A stretch of 64,000 bases of DNA from G965222505 sp965222505 (GTDB taxonomy: Bacteria; Bacteroidota; Rhodothermia; Rhodothermales; DATKEJ01), in contig OZ244956.1 of NCBI GenBank assembly GCA_965222505.1, forward strand, positions 3,782,001 to 3,846,000. The letters are read 5' to 3'. Positions 35,019 through 44,084 of the stretch are shown here, one piece after another. The position numbers were made by a program, and so were the translations under genes. Each line of letters starts with the position of its first letter. Within the stretch, counting starts at the first letter, position 1. The notes under the pieces were generated by a model. That model did not search any database. It was not told the origin of the DNA and saw only the letters and a list, made by a program, of their open reading frames with translations.

Positions 35019-35098
35019 TCTTCCACCTACACTCCGCACCCCGCACGCCCAAACATCGTATATTACCCAGCGCTCCCTACCGCACAACCCATTCCCTT

Positions 35099-36685
35099 AT
35101 GCCTCAGATATATGATTACCTTGTCATCGGCAGTGGCGTGGCCGGTTTGTCTTTTGCCGTCGAAGTGGCTGCCCACGGTACCGTGGCGATTGTGACCAAA
35201 AAAGAATCGGCAGAGTCCAACACCAACTATGCCCAGGGCGGTATTGCAGCTGTGATGAGCCTGGAGGACACCTTTGAGCAACACATTGAAGATACCCTGA
35301 TTGCCGGAGCCGGGTTATGCAATCGCGAAGTGGTCGAGATCGTCGTGACGGAAGGGCCGGCGCGGGTACGGGCGCTCATGGAAATGGGGGCTGCGTTTAC
35401 CCGGCATGAGGGAACCCTCGATCTCGGACGAGAAGGGGGGCACTCCGTCAACCGCATCGTACACGCCGCCGACTATACCGGCCGCGAAGTCGAACGGGCC
35501 TTGCTCTCTCAGGTGCGCAACCACCCTAACATCACCGTGTTTGAATACCATTTTGCCCTGGAACTTATTACTGAGCATCACCTTGGGCAAGTGGTCACGC
35601 GGATGCGGCCGGACGTACACTGCTATGGGGCCTACGTGTTTGATGAACATGAAGAGGCCGTCGAGGTTGTGTTGGCAAAAGTGACCATGCTGGCCGCCGG
35701 TGGAGCCGGACAGGTCTATCAACACTCCACCAATCCGAGCGTGGCGACCGGCGACGGCGTCGCGATGGCCTACCGGGCCAAGGCGCGGGTCGCCAACATG
35801 GAGTTTATTCAGTTCCATCCGACATCTCTGTACCACCCGGAGGCCAACAGCTTCCTGATCAGCGAGGCGGTGCGGGGCGAAGGGGGCCTGCTGTTCAACC
35901 AGGCCGGTCACCGGTTTATGCCGGACTATGACGAGCGGGCCGAACTGGCGCCGCGAGACATTGTGGCTCGTGCCATCGACGACCAACTCAAACAAAGCGG
36001 CGAGCCGTACGTTTTGCTGGACATATCCCATCGGCCCAAAGACCGCATCCTGAAGCACTTCCCGACCATCGCGGCCAAGTGCGAAGCCTTCGGCATCGAC
36101 ATTACGAAAGATCCGATTCCGGTCGTTCCGGCTGCACATTATATGTGTGGGGGCGTCGTTACGGATCCCATTGGCCAAACCTCCATTGCCGGGTTGTTTG
36201 CCTGTGGCGAAGTGACCTGTACGGGGTTGCACGGGGCCAACCGCCTGGCGAGTAATTCACTGCTCGAAGCCCTGGTTTTCAGCCACCGGGCCATCGAACC
36301 CGCCATCGCCTATGCCCAACAGGTCACCATTCCAGACGGTATTCCAGCGTGGGATGATAGCGGGACCAAACGGCCACAGGAGTGGATTTTGATTTCCCAC
36401 AATCGCGTGGAACTACAGCGCATCATGTGGGATTACGTCGGGATTGTACGGAGTAACCTCCGCCTGGAACGAGCGGCCCGCCGGTTGCGGTTACTCTATG
36501 AGGAGACCGAAGATTTTTACGCCCGCTCACGGGTATCGGTGCCCCTGTGTGAACTCCGCAACATGATCGCTGTGGCACACCTCATCGTGCGATGTGGGCA
36601 GATGCGCCACGAAAGCCGGGGCCTCCATTATACCACGGACTATCCCCAGCCCGCACAGGGCGCCCTTCTCAATACCTTGATTTAA
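35099..36685 (+). CDS. nadB: L-aspartate oxidase
   Basis: 528 residues. FAD-binding YLVIGSGVAGLSFAVEVAAHG at the N-terminus, SNTNYAQGGIAA, GGHSVNRIVHAADYTGREVE, FIQFHPTSLY, SEAVRGEGG, and the C-terminal FACGEVTCTGLHGANRLASNSLLEALVF are those of NadB. It oxidises L-aspartate to iminoaspartate for quinolinate/NAD synthesis. The succinate dehydrogenase flavoprotein is the main look-alike, but the motif set and length favour NadB. No nadA or nadC adjacent. Confidence 0.94.
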   Translation: MPQIYDYLVIGSGVAGLSFAVEVAAHGTVAIVTKKESAESNTNYAQGGIAAVMSLEDTFEQHIEDTLIAGAGLCNREVVEIVVTEGPARVRALMEMGAAFTRHEGTLDLGREGGHSVNRIVHAADYTGREVERALLSQVRNHPNITVFEYHFALELITEHHLGQVVTRMRPDVHCYGAYVFDEHEEAVEVVLAKVTMLAAGGAGQVYQHSTNPSVATGDGVAMAYRAKARVANMEFIQFHPTSLYHPEANSFLISEAVRGEGGLLFNQAGHRFMPDYDERAELAPRDIVARAIDDQLKQSGEPYVLLDISHRPKDRILKHFPTIAAKCEAFGIDITKDPIPVVPAAHYMCGGVVTDPIGQTSIAGLFACGEVTCTGLHGANRLASNSLLEALVFSHRAIEPAIAYAQQVTIPDGIPAWDDSGTKRPQEWILISHNRVELQRIMWDYVGIVRSNLRLERAARRLRLLYEETEDFYARSRVSVPLCELRNMIAVAHLIVRCGQMRHESRGLHYTTDYPQPAQGALLNTLI

Positions 36686-36815
36686 TTCAAACCCGGCCCC
36701 GGCTCCAATCGCACGTTTCACCTCTTAAAATCGAAGAAACTTCTCCTATTAGGGTAAGTTATTACGGTCTCTGATGTGTATATTATGTCAGTTCCCGGTT
36801 GTGCGGTATGGATAA

Positions 36816-36846
36816 AGGTAGGTTTCCGCAGAAACCGCCTTTTTTT
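36816..36846 (+). terminator. Rho-independent terminator/attenuator ahead of rimP-nusA
   Basis: GGTTTC, loop CGCA, GAAACC, flanked by AGG/CCT pairing and followed by seven T. It lies 130 bp past nadB and about 100 bp before rimP; it may end nadB transcription or act in the nusA operon leader. Confidence 0.8.
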
Positions 36847-36849
36847 GTT

Positions 36850-36932
36850 AAACGGGTACACCGCTTTTTTATAAAGCAAACCCGTTTGTACGTGCGAGTG
36901 TGTACCTTACGCGGCGCTTGTTCCTCGGGAAC
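36850..36932 (+). promoter_or_regulatory. Structured leader of the rimP-nusA-infB operon
   Basis: Two nested stems, AAACGGG (36850-36856)/CCCGTTT (36881-36887) enclosing GCTTT (36863-36867)/AAAGC (36873-36877), are followed by a third hairpin TGTTCC/GGAACA around 36918-36932, just before the rimP start. Together with the terminator at 36816 this gives three or four stacked hairpins. nusA operons in other bacteria are attenuated and autoregulated in the leader; the same is inferred here. Confidence 0.5.
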
Positions 36933-36947
36933 AGGCGTTTTGAGTAT

Positions 36948-37427
36948 ATGGCTGTTATGGAGACGCGAACGACGACATTGGCCGATCAGATTCGGCATCG
37001 GGCGGTGTCGGTACTCACCGGCACCGACCTGTATGTGGTGGAAGTTTGCGTACGGGGTCATACGGGTGCGCGAACCGTCGAGGTGTTTATCGACGGGGAT
37101 GAAGGGGTCACGATTGATCAGTGTGCCCGTGCCAGCCGTGAGCTTGGGTTTTTATTGGAAACGGACGACGTTGTTCGGGGGCGGTATCGCCTGAACGTTT
37201 CGTCTCCCGGTGCGGACCGGCCGCTGGCCTCGCCGCGGCAATACCCCAAAAACATTGGGCGTCCGCTGAAGGTTTTGTACCGGCAAGCCCCTGAGGCCGA
37301 GCCGGAAACGCTGCAAGGAACGCTGGTTGAAGCAGATGAAACCGGCATCGGTATTGAAACAAAAGGGACGCGTCGACGGCTCCATTTTGAGCAGATCGCC
37401 GAGGCCCGGGTGGTTTTACCCTGGTAA
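36948..37427 (+). CDS. rimP: Ribosome maturation factor RimP
   Basis: 159 residues from ATG 36948; a second ATG at 36957 and a GTG at 36900 are alternatives, the latter lying within the leader hairpin. Motifs: LYVVEVCVRG, VEVFIDGDEGVTIDQCARASRELGFLLE, YRLNVSSPGADRPLASPRQYPKNIGR (the SSPG-hDRPL signature). It assists 30S subunit maturation. First gene of the rimP-nusA-infB-rbfA-truB-ribF-rpsO-pnp cluster. Confidence 0.93.
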   Translation: MAVMETRTTTLADQIRHRAVSVLTGTDLYVVEVCVRGHTGARTVEVFIDGDEGVTIDQCARASRELGFLLETDDVVRGRYRLNVSSPGADRPLASPRQYPKNIGRPLKVLYRQAPEAEPETLQGTLVEADETGIGIETKGTRRRLHFEQIAEARVVLPW

Positions 37428-37479
37428 GGTGTGTTGCCGTCCTGTAAACATATATTTTTTTTACGACAGACGTTAGGCT

Positions 37480-38736
37480 ATGCAAAGCTCGGTATTGGTT
37501 TCCTCCTTTGCGGAGATCGCCCGCGAAAAAGGCATTGACCGTGATGCCCTTCAACTGATCGTTGAAGAAGTATTCAAGGCGATGATTCGTAAACGGTACG
37601 GCGCCGACGACTCGTTTGAAATCATCTTCAACCCGGACAATGGAGACATTCAGGTCTACCACGTCCGCGAAGTGGTTGAGGACATGAACCTCGAAGACCC
37701 CGTTACTGAGATCGAATTGGTCGATGCGGTGGACATCGATGAGGATTTTGAAATCGGTGATGAAGTGGCTACGGAAGTGCGCTTCATGGAGTTCGGGCGG
37801 CGGTCCATTATGACGGCCCGCCAAACCTTTAGCCAGAAAATTCGGGACTTTGAAAAAGACAAGATCTTCCGGGAGTACAGCGAACTGATCGGCGAGATCG
37901 TGGTGGGTGAAATCTACCAGACCCGCAAGCGCGAAATCCTCGTCATCCACAACAAGGTGGAACTCATCCTGCCGCGCGAAGAGCAGATCTACAAGGATCG
38001 CTATCGCAAAGGGGACATGCTCCGGGCCGTGGTCAAGGAAGTACGGCGTGATGCGGGCAACAACCCGCAAGTGATCATCAGCCGCACCGACCCTGTGTTT
38101 ATGGAACGGCTGTTTGAATTGGAAGTCCCGGAAATCTATGACGACATCGTAGAGATCAAAAAAATCGTCCGGGAGCCGGGAGACCGCGCCAAGGTCGCCG
38201 TCATTAGCCATGACGACCGCATCGATCCGGTCGGGGCATGTGTGGGCATGAAAGGCGTGCGTATCCACGCTGTTGTGCGGGAACTGAGCAACGAAAATAT
38301 TGACGTCATTCCGTGGGCTGACGAGGTCACTGATCTCATTAAACGGGCCCTGGCTCCGGCCAAGCCAATCTCGGTTACCACCTTTGACGACCTCTCGCCG
38401 CGCCGTGCCAAAGTGGTGGTCCGGGCAGACGAAGTCAGTATGGCTATTGGCCGTGGAGGACAGAACATCCGGCTGGCTTCCGCACTCTCCGGATATGAGT
38501 TGGATGTCTATCGGGAAATTGGTGATGACGAAGAGGATGTCGATATTGAAGAGTTTGAAGGGGAACTCGGTAGCGAGATCATCAGCCGCTTGCGTAGCAT
38601 CGGTTGTGATACCGCCAAAGCTGTCCTTGAACTCTCGGTCAATGAACTCAGCAGTCGGGCCGGTTTCTCGTCCGATCTGGCCGACCACATTATTGGCCTG
38701 ATGCAGGCCGAGTTTGAGGACGAAGGCGATTATTAA
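37480..38736 (+). CDS. nusA: Transcription termination/antitermination factor NusA
   Basis: 418 residues. N-terminal RNAP-binding domain (1-~130; EEVFKAMIRKRYG), S1 domain (GEIYQTRKREILVIHNKVELILPREEQI), KH1 and KH2 (RIDPVGACVGMKGVRIHAVVREL; VSMAIGRGGQNIRLASALSGYELDVY), and a short acidic C-terminal helical tail with one HhH-like repeat. It controls pausing and termination and binds rRNA leader RNA. Length matches the short Bacteroidota form, without the two acidic repeats of E. coli. Confidence 0.96.
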   Translation: MQSSVLVSSFAEIAREKGIDRDALQLIVEEVFKAMIRKRYGADDSFEIIFNPDNGDIQVYHVREVVEDMNLEDPVTEIELVDAVDIDEDFEIGDEVATEVRFMEFGRRSIMTARQTFSQKIRDFEKDKIFREYSELIGEIVVGEIYQTRKREILVIHNKVELILPREEQIYKDRYRKGDMLRAVVKEVRRDAGNNPQVIISRTDPVFMERLFELEVPEIYDDIVEIKKIVREPGDRAKVAVISHDDRIDPVGACVGMKGVRIHAVVRELSNENIDVIPWADEVTDLIKRALAPAKPISVTTFDDLSPRRAKVVVRADEVSMAIGRGGQNIRLASALSGYELDVYREIGDDEEDVDIEEFEGELGSEIISRLRSIGCDTAKAVLELSVNELSSRAGFSSDLADHIIGLMQAEFEDEGDY

Positions 38737-38778
38737 CCGCCCAGTGTTGCGTCAACCCCATCTTGCCGGGTGGCGGCA

Positions 38779-41595
38779 ATGCGTGCTTCGGAGAAAAATA
38801 AACAGCAATACATGCGAAATAAGTCTAAAGGAGTTCGGCTATTCAAGGTGCTCAAGGAGCTGAATGTAGCTCGGGATACCTTGGTGAGTCATCTCAAAAG
38901 CGAAGGCTTTGACATAGCGGATACGGGCCCCAATGCCCGGCTCACGCCCGAGATGTACGACAAGGTTCTCGAAGCTTTTGCCAAAGAGAAAAAGGCTGCC
39001 GTTCGGCATGAACAGCGGGTCCAGGAACTCCTGCGCAGACGAACCGCTGACGATGATGGATACGAGGACGATGAGTATCTGGAAGAGATTTCAGCGCCAG
39101 CACCAGCGCCTGTAGCCGTTGAACCTCCGGTCGAAGCCAAACCTGAGCCGATTGCCGAGGAGCCCGAGCCGATAGTCGAAGCTGAGCCCGAGCCGATAGT
39201 TGAAGTTGAGGTTGAAGAAGCCCCGATTGCCGAGGAGCCTGAGCCGGTAGTCGAAGCTGAGCCCGAGCCGATAGTTGAAGTTGAGGTTGAAGAAGCCCCG
39301 ATTGCCGAGGAGCCTGAGCCGGTAGTCGAAGCTGAGCCCGAGCCGATAGTCGAAGTTGAGGTTGAAGAAGCCCCGATTGCCGAGGAGCCTGAGCCGGTAG
39401 TCGAAGTTGAGGTCGAAGAAGCGGTGGAAGACGTTGCTGCCGAAGAAGAGGTTGACGAATCGACCATCACGGCGGATCGATACACGCTGTCCGGCCCCAA
39501 AATTTTGGGTAAGGTGGACCTCACCTCTGTCGATGAATCCAGTAGTAAGCGCAAACGCAAGCGTAAGCGCAAACGCAAAGGGGAAGCTGATAAACCGGAA
39601 ACGGATACGGTTCAAGTCCAGGAGGCCAAGACCGATAGAGACGCTAAAAAACGACGCAGAAAACGCAAAAAGACCCCTGCCGTTGACCAGAGCGAAGTCC
39701 AGAGTACCGTTCAAAAAACGTTGCAAGACATTGAGAAGGGGGGAGGCGCCGGGCGGGAGCGGTCACGCCGCCGTCGCCGCCGTCGGGAAGAGCATGCGGC
39801 CAAGCGGGAAATCGAACTGCAAGAAGCCGAAGCCGAAGCGGGTATCATCAAGGTTCTAGAGTTTATTACCGCCAACGACCTGGCCTCGGAACTGAATGTC
39901 CAAGTGACGGATGTCATCCGGGCTTGCCTGGAATTGGGCATGATGGTTTCTATCAACCAGCGCCTAGATGCCGATACCATCTCGCTCATCGCCGAAGAAT
40001 TCGGTCAGGAAGTCGAATTCCTCACGGAAATCGGTCTGGACGATGTGGAAATCGAAGAGGATGCCCTCGAAGACCTGGAATCGCGTCCGCCGGTCGTGAC
40101 GGTTATGGGCCACGTCGACCACGGGAAAACCTCCTTGCTTGACTATGTACGCAGCACCAATGTGGTAGCGGGTGAATCCGGTGGGATTACCCAGCACATT
40201 GGGGCCTATGCCGTGCAATTGAAAGACGGTCGGGAAATCGGATTCCTCGATACGCCGGGCCACGAGGCCTTTACCGCCATGCGGGCCCGGGGTGCACAGG
40301 TCACGGATGTGGTCATCCTGGTGGTTGCCGCCGATGATGCCGTGATGCCGCAGACCATCGAAGCCATCAACCACGCCAAGGCTGCCGGTGTACCCATTGT
40401 GGTGGCCGTGAACAAAATTGACAAGCCGGGGGCCAATACCCCACGCGTGATGCAACAACTGGCCGATCATGATGTGCTTGTTGAGCAATACGGTGGCAAG
40501 GTGCAATGTTCGTTGGTCTCCGCCAAAACCGGTGAAGGCATCGACGACCTGATGGAAAAGGTACTGCTCGAAGCCGAAGTGCTCGAACTCAAGGCCAATC
40601 CAAACCGCGAAGCCGTGGGTACGGTTATCGAAAGTCGGCTGGATAAAGGCCGGGGTACGGTGGCCACCATCCTGGTGCAAAACGGGACACTCCGGGTGGG
40701 TAACCCATTCATTGCCGGGGCCTATTCCGGCAAGGTCCGGGCCATGTTTGATGAGCGGGACCATCCCATCGAATCCGTCGGCCCCGCCGAACCAGCCCTC
40801 GTGCTTGGGTTCAGCGGTGCGCCGGAAGTCGGGGACCGGTTCATCGTCATGGAAGACGAGCGTATGGTGCGGGACATTGCCCAGAAGCGGCAACAGATCC
40901 AGCGCGAACAGGTATTGCGGCGGCGCAAGCACATCACCCTCGACGACATTGGCCGTCGGTTGGCCCTGGGCGATTTCCAGGAACTCAACCTCATCGTCAA
41001 AGCCGACGTGGGTGGGTCTGCCGAAGCCCTCACGGATTCGCTGCTCAAGCTGTCTACGGAAGAGGTGCAGGTCAACATCATCCACCGTGGGGTGGGGGCC
41101 ATCACCGAAACAGACATCATGCTGGCCTCGGCCTCGGATGCAGTCATCATCGGTTTCCACGTTCGGCCCATGCCGGGGGTGCGTCAACTGGCCGAGCAGG
41201 AGGAGATCGACATTCGGCTCTACTCCATCATTTACGATGCCATCGAGGACGTACGGGATGCCCTTGAAGGGTTACTCTCGCCCGAGCTTTCGGAGAAGAC
41301 CCTCGGCCTGGCCGAAGTCCGCGAAATCTTCCGCGTCCCCAAGGTAGGCGTTGTGGCCGGTTGTTATGTACTCGAAGGCAAGATCAACCGCAACGACAAG
41401 GTCCGGCTGGTACGGGATGGCATTGTCATCTATGAAGGCCGGCTGGGTTCATTGAAACGGTTCAAGGACGACGTGCGCGAGGTGGTGAGCGGCTACGAAT
41501 GCGGGATGTCCATTGAAGGCTATAACGACATCAAAGTCAGCGATCAAATCGAAGCCTACGAAGTGGTCGAAACGAAGCGGCAGCTTCAGGTCTGA
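38779..41595 (+). CDS. infB: Translation initiation factor IF-2
   Basis: 938 residues from ATG 38779 (GTG 38770 and ATG 38812 also possible). The N-terminal IF2N motif (RLFKVLKELNVARDTLVSHLKSEGFD) is followed by an acidic low-complexity linker with three 25-residue tandem repeats (VEAEPEPIVEVEVEEAP.. at ~135-210), a basic stretch (KRKRKRKRKRKG), a second IF2N, then the GTPase domain (VMGHVDHGKTSLLDYV, DTPGHEAF, NKIDKPGA), and domains II-IV to ETKRQLQV. It places initiator tRNA on the 30S. The linker repeats are 75 bp long with nearly identical DNA, so copy number could vary. Confidence 0.96.
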   Translation: MRASEKNKQQYMRNKSKGVRLFKVLKELNVARDTLVSHLKSEGFDIADTGPNARLTPEMYDKVLEAFAKEKKAAVRHEQRVQELLRRRTADDDGYEDDEYLEEISAPAPAPVAVEPPVEAKPEPIAEEPEPIVEAEPEPIVEVEVEEAPIAEEPEPVVEAEPEPIVEVEVEEAPIAEEPEPVVEAEPEPIVEVEVEEAPIAEEPEPVVEVEVEEAVEDVAAEEEVDESTITADRYTLSGPKILGKVDLTSVDESSSKRKRKRKRKRKGEADKPETDTVQVQEAKTDRDAKKRRRKRKKTPAVDQSEVQSTVQKTLQDIEKGGGAGRERSRRRRRRREEHAAKREIELQEAEAEAGIIKVLEFITANDLASELNVQVTDVIRACLELGMMVSINQRLDADTISLIAEEFGQEVEFLTEIGLDDVEIEEDALEDLESRPPVVTVMGHVDHGKTSLLDYVRSTNVVAGESGGITQHIGAYAVQLKDGREIGFLDTPGHEAFTAMRARGAQVTDVVILVVAADDAVMPQTIEAINHAKAAGVPIVVAVNKIDKPGANTPRVMQQLADHDVLVEQYGGKVQCSLVSAKTGEGIDDLMEKVLLEAEVLELKANPNREAVGTVIESRLDKGRGTVATILVQNGTLRVGNPFIAGAYSGKVRAMFDERDHPIESVGPAEPALVLGFSGAPEVGDRFIVMEDERMVRDIAQKRQQIQREQVLRRRKHITLDDIGRRLALGDFQELNLIVKADVGGSAEALTDSLLKLSTEEVQVNIIHRGVGAITETDIMLASASDAVIIGFHVRPMPGVRQLAEQEEIDIRLYSIIYDAIEDVRDALEGLLSPELSEKTLGLAEVREIFRVPKVGVVAGCYVLEGKINRNDKVRLVRDGIVIYEGRLGSLKRFKDDVREVVSGYECGMSIEGYNDIKVSDQIEAYEVVETKRQLQV
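39174..39410 (+). repeat. 75-bp in-frame tandem repeats in infB linker
   Basis: Three near-identical units starting GTCGAAGCTGAGCCCGAGCC at 75-bp spacing, ending in a partial fourth. Each codes for a 25-residue acidic unit rich in Glu, Pro and Val. Confidence 0.85.
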
Positions 41596-41625
41596 CCGAT
41601 CCCAACCGTATAGAACGCGACGCTG

Positions 41626-42012
41626 ATGAGCATACGTACGGAGCGGGTGGCCCGCCTCATTCAACGGGAAGTGGCCTCCCTGCTAAATACCACCTTCTAC
41701 GAGACCTCCCAGTCCATGCTGACGGTAACCGGCGTGCGTGTCACGCCGGACCTGTCCATCGCCTACATCTATGTCAGTAGCTTCGGCAAAACCAAAGCCG
41801 AACGACAAGTGGCGCTGCAGCGGTTGGAAGATTCAACCCCACGCATCCGCATGGCCCTCGGGGGGCGCATCCGGCATCAGGTCCGCAAAATTCCGGCCCT
41901 CCGGTTTTTTCTGGATGAATCCGCCGAATATGCCGCCCACATTGAGCGCCTGCTGGACCAAGTCAAGGCAGAGGGTACCGCTCCGGAACCGTCCGAACCT
42001 ACGGATGAATGA
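41626..42012 (+). CDS. rbfA: 30S ribosome-binding factor A
   Basis: 128 residues. KH-like fold with IRTERVARLIQREVASLL at the start, LTVTGVRVTPDLSIAYIYVS in the middle and IRHQVRKIPALRFFLDESAEYAAHIERLLDQ near the end. It binds 16S rRNA helix 1 during late 30S assembly. It overlaps truB by 4 bp (ATGA). Confidence 0.95.
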   Translation: MSIRTERVARLIQREVASLLNTTFYETSQSMLTVTGVRVTPDLSIAYIYVSSFGKTKAERQVALQRLEDSTPRIRMALGGRIRHQVRKIPALRFFLDESAEYAAHIERLLDQVKAEGTAPEPSEPTDE

Positions 42013-42731
42013 TGGCGCTGGATCTGGCCGAAGCGACATGGACCTATTGTCCCACCGAGACCCTGCTACCCGCCGACCGCAACGGCGTTGTGCTCCCGAT
42101 TGATAAACCCAGAGGCATAACCTCCTTTGGTGTGGTCCGGGTGCTGCGTCGGCTGCTTCAGATCAAAAAGGTCGGCCACGCCGGAACCCTGGACCCAATG
42201 GCCACCGGCCTTCTCCTGTGTGCTGTTGGACGGAAAGCCACGCGGCAGATCGATACGCTGGTCGGGGCAGACAAGCACTACACCGGCACCCTGCGCCTCG
42301 GTGAAACCACCCCGTCCTACGATGCCGAAACCGAGGTGCTTGAACGCAAACCCTGGGAAGGCGTGACGGATGCTGCCCTGCACGAAGCCGTAAGTCAACT
42401 CACAGGTTCCATTTTGCAGCAGCCCCCGATGTATTCCGCAGTCAAGGTAGGAGGAGAACGGCTCTACAAAAAAGCCCGGCGCGGGGAAACCATCGCCCGA
42501 AAGCCCCGGCCCGTAACTGTATATGCCTTTACCCTGACGCACCGGAATGGTCCCGATGTGGATTTTGCCGTGCACTGTTCCAAGGGCACCTACATCCGGA
42601 CTCTAGCCCACGACCTCGGGCAAGCCGTAGGTACAGGCGCGCACCTGACTGTGCTACGCCGCACGGCTATTGGCCCCTATGCCGTGGAGGATGCGTGGAC
42701 GTTGGAGGGGCTGGAGCGCGAGTTGAAATGA
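42009..42731 (+). CDS. truB: tRNA pseudouridine(55) synthase TruB
   Basis: 240 residues. GVVLPIDKPRGITSFGVV, the catalytic motif KVGHAGTLDPMATGLLL with the nucleophilic Asp, DKHYTGTLRLGETTPSYDAE, and QQPPMYSAVKVGGERLYKKAR all belong to TruB. It forms pseudouridine 55 in the T-loop. The short C-terminus lacks a full PUA domain, as in many Bacteroidota. Coupled to rbfA by ATGA. Confidence 0.95.
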   Translation: MMALDLAEATWTYCPTETLLPADRNGVVLPIDKPRGITSFGVVRVLRRLLQIKKVGHAGTLDPMATGLLLCAVGRKATRQIDTLVGADKHYTGTLRLGETTPSYDAETEVLERKPWEGVTDAALHEAVSQLTGSILQQPPMYSAVKVGGERLYKKARRGETIARKPRPVTVYAFTLTHRNGPDVDFAVHCSKGTYIRTLAHDLGQAVGTGAHLTVLRRTAIGPYAVEDAWTLEGLERELK

Positions 42732-42740
42732 GGAATAAAA

Positions 42741-42826
42741 ATTGTCGATTGTCAATTGTCGATTGTCAATGGTCAATGAAAGAGAACCGTTGACAATTGA
42801 CCATTGACCATTGACTATTGACAATT
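42741..42826. repeat. Heptad foldback repeat, TTGTCAA/TGGTCAA family, copy 2
   Basis: Left arm ATTGTCGATTGTCAATTGTC then GATTGTCAATGGTCAATG; loop AAAGAGAACCG; right arm TTGACAATTGACCATTGACC then ATTGACTATTGACAATT. Almost the whole 100-bp gap between truB and ribF is this hairpin. Same architecture as 28747-28832, different loop. Confidence 0.87.
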
Positions 42827-42831
42827 AGAAA

Positions 42832-43727
42832 ATGATAAGGGAATTCGGACTCGACCACATCCTACGGGACCCGGCCACGATGTTGACCGTCGGCACGTAC
42901 GATGGGGTGCACCTCGGGCATCAACACATCATCCGGTACCTCATTGAGCGGGCTGAGGCCCAGGGCTTGCGGAGTACGGTGGTGACGTTTGATCCGCATC
43001 CCCGGCAGGTCGTGACCGGCCAGCCCGTGCCGCTGTTGACTACGCTTGAGGAACGGGCGCGTGCATTGGAGGAGCTGGGGTTACATCGGATGGTGGTATT
43101 GCCCTTTACGCAGGCCTTTTCACAGATGACCTCGAGATCGTCATCGGATACGACCACGGCTTTGGCCGGAACCGGGAAGGCAACAGCGAAACCCTCCACG
43201 ATTTGAGCGTGCAGTTCGGGTTTTCGGTACACGTCATTCCGGCGCAAACCGTAGGCAAGGTCGTGGTCTCGTCCAGTAAAATTCGGGAAGCGCTGGTGGA
43301 AGCCGGAGACATGGGGTTGACCCGGCAACTCCTGGGGCGGCAGTATACATTGTCTGGATTGGTAATAGAAGGGCAAGGGCGGGGGCGGGCGTTTGGCTTT
43401 CCGACGGCGAACCTGGAAGCGGCACATCCTCAGAAAATTATCCCGCGCGGTGGGGCCTATGCCGTGCAGGTGCATCGCCCCAAAACCGGCCAATCTTACG
43501 GGGCCATGATGAACATCGGGTACCGGCCCACCGTCAGTACCGACCGTACCCTGACGCTGGAGGTCCATCTGTTTAACTTCAAGGGCAACCTCTACGGCGA
43601 AACCCTCCATGTTCAGTTTGTGCAACGCATCCGGGACGAACAACGCTTTGCTTCGATTGAAGCCCTGATGAAGCAGTTGGTGCAGGATCAGGAAAATTGC
43701 ATTGCAATATTAGAGGCCGTATCTTAA
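42832..43727 (+). pseudogene. ribF: Bifunctional riboflavin kinase/FAD synthetase, frame-disrupted by an internal deletion
   Basis: Frame 1 (42832-43131) gives TVGTYDGVHLGHQHII, the FAD synthetase start, up to LPFTQAFSQMT. The following sequence makes sense only in another frame: from 43131 it reads LEIVIGYDHGFGRNREGNSETL, then VSSSKIREALVEAG and the riboflavin-kinase domain (GRAFGFPTANLE, GGAYAVQV, MMNIGYRPTV, EVHLFNFKGNLYG) to the stop at 43727. Compared with normal RibF, about 15 residues between MT and LEIV are missing and the length lost is not a multiple of three. As read, the two halves are a 124-residue ORF (stop 43206) and a separate kinase ORF. RibF is usually essential, so this is a local deletion artefact, a recent mutation, or tolerated because another copy exists. 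Confidence 0.85.
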
Positions 43728-43817
43728 CCAGCTATACCAAATCGAGAATGCATCTCGATTTTTCTACACAACCCCAGCTTTGCTTCTTTAGCATCGCAGC
43801 TATCTAAAGAGGTTCGC

Positions 43818-44084
43818 GTGATTACGAAAGAAAAGACTGAACAGGTGGTGGCCGCCCATGGTGGGCATGAAAAGGATACCGGCCGTGCCGAAGTCCAAAT
43901 CGCCATCTTTACCGAGCGCATCAAGCAGTTAACCGAGCACCTGAAAGACAATCCCAAGGACCACGCCTCCCGGCGCGGTCTGTTGAAACTGGTCGGCAAG
44001 CGCCGACGGTTGCTCAACTATTTGACCCAGCGCGATATTGAGCGGTACCGGGACATTATCAAAAAACTCGGTATTCGCAAATAG
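43818..44084 (+). CDS. rpsO: Ribosomal protein S15
   Basis: 88 residues from GTG 43818, preceded by AAAGAGG (~43805). Contains the S15 signature (TGRAEVQIAIFTERIKQLTEHLK, HASRRGLLKLVGKRRRLLNYL). It binds 16S rRNA helix 22 in the 30S platform and often represses its own mRNA. The 90-bp upstream gap may carry such a site, but none is assigned. Confidence 0.96.
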   Translation: MITKEKTEQVVAAHGGHEKDTGRAEVQIAIFTERIKQLTEHLKDNPKDHASRRGLLKLVGKRRRLLNYLTQRDIERYRDIIKKLGIRK

